This document shows positions 63,491 through 64,000 of a stretch of 64,000 bases of DNA, piece after piece. Source of the DNA: Trochalopteron elliotii (lineage: Eukaryota > Chordata > Aves > Passeriformes > Leiothrichidae). The notes under the pieces were generated by a model. The model was not told where the DNA came from. It did not search any database and saw only the letters and a program-made list of their open reading frames with translations. The translations under genes were made by a program, and so were the position numbers. Position 1 is the stretch's first letter, and each line of letters starts with the position of its first letter. The stretch is from NCBI GenBank assembly GCA_024734555.1, contig JANPWX010000215.1, positions 5,170,817 through 5,234,816 on the forward strand. Direction: 5' to 3'.

Positions 63491-64000
63491 TACAAGCCAA
63501 AACCATGCTCATTTTAGTAATGCAAAAAGTCCCAGCAGGCTAAATTAACTCCTGGTGTAAGCCACCTTGCCTGACTCTGGGCTATTCTGAAGGGTTTGTT
63601 CACATGACTAAAGTAATCAAGAGTTCCTCCTGCATTTTCAGCAGACTCCTGATGGCAATCTTACTTGCTATTTACTGTGATTTTGTTGTGGTCATCAAAG
63701 AAATTTCCCTTCAAGGAAACCAAGGGCTATAGCTGATGAGTTGGGTAATTTGTCAAGCTTTTCACATTTGGAAATCATGGCTGCAAAATTTTAATTGAAT
63801 GCATAGTAACAGCATTTGAAAATTAACCCTAAAATCTGTTTGTATCCTTAGCTTGCATGAACTTGTATATGAATTGCAACCTGAAATGTGAGTTACAAGC
63901 TTTTCCAATCAAAGCCTGTCTTCTGGGGTGCAAATCAGCTAAAGCTGTCTTTTTTAGCTGGAAATGCTTTAAAAAAAACAGAATAATTTGAATTAAACCA
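63491..64000. other. Downstream flank of HDAC9, nothing recognised
   Basis: AT-rich sequence without ORFs of note, repeats or recognisable genes. It is either distal 3' UTR, if polyadenylation is further downstream, or the start of the intergenic region that leads towards TWIST1 in other vertebrates. Confidence 0.5.

Noticed and set aside
1..64000. Search for CRISPR arrays, tRNA/rRNA genes, viral genes or an operon-like novel system
   Set aside because: No spaced direct repeats, no tRNA or rRNA sequence that I recognise and no clustered long ORFs were seen. The window is ordinary vertebrate gene and intron DNA.

Overview
This window looks like vertebrate nuclear DNA, most likely from a bird. 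It is AT-rich and mostly non-coding. Its short coding blocks are bounded by GT/AG splice sites. The recognisable interspersed repeats are CR1 LINEs, including one sense-strand 3' end (about 3691-3780) with the diverged ATTCTATG octamer tail typical of avian CR1. There are no bacterial-style genes, operons, CRISPR arrays, tRNAs or rRNAs. Nearly all open reading frames are chance ORFs in introns.

The only gene I can support is the 3' end of a class IIa histone deacetylase on the + strand, best matched to HDAC9. Five coding exons were resolved by eye: 7515-7633, 38469-38602, 47554-47638, 52661-52814 and 61573-61612 (stop codon TGA 61610-61612). All junctions are GT/AG and the phases join without a break. 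Together they encode 176 complete residues: the C-terminal part of the deacetylase domain (SAGFDA...EGH and [17 protein letters not shown] motifs), the C-terminal nuclear-export segment (ETVSAMASLSVDV) and the MEEEPAL terminus. The histidine of LEGGHDL is the class IIa replacement of the catalytic tyrosine found in class I enzymes. The preceding HDAC exons lie beyond the left edge.

Layout: 1-7514 is the 3' part of an upstream intron with two CR1 remnants. 7634-38468 is a 30.8-kb intron with a 376-base assembly gap inside a (GAAAAA)n/(GAAAA)n tract, a G-quadruplex motif near 30.4 kb and several homeodomain-site-rich blocks. 38603-47553 is a 9.0-kb intron containing a 202-codon antisense ORF of unknown meaning. 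47639-52660 is a 5.0-kb intron with a degenerate ~58-bp minisatellite. 52815-61572 is an 8.8-kb intron carrying a ~1.5-kb antisense CR1 remnant. 61613 onward is 3' UTR and then flank, with a duplicated AATAAA signal near 63.45 kb.

In vertebrates TWIST1 lies just downstream of HDAC9, and known TWIST1 limb and branchial-arch enhancers sit in the 3' half of HDAC9. Intron blocks here are therefore plausible long-range enhancers, but conservation cannot be tested from one sequence. I found no convincing undescribed biological system. The most checkable leads are the minisatellite, the G-quadruplex, the gap tract, the intron-retention ORF after the third exon, and the duplicated polyadenylation signal.
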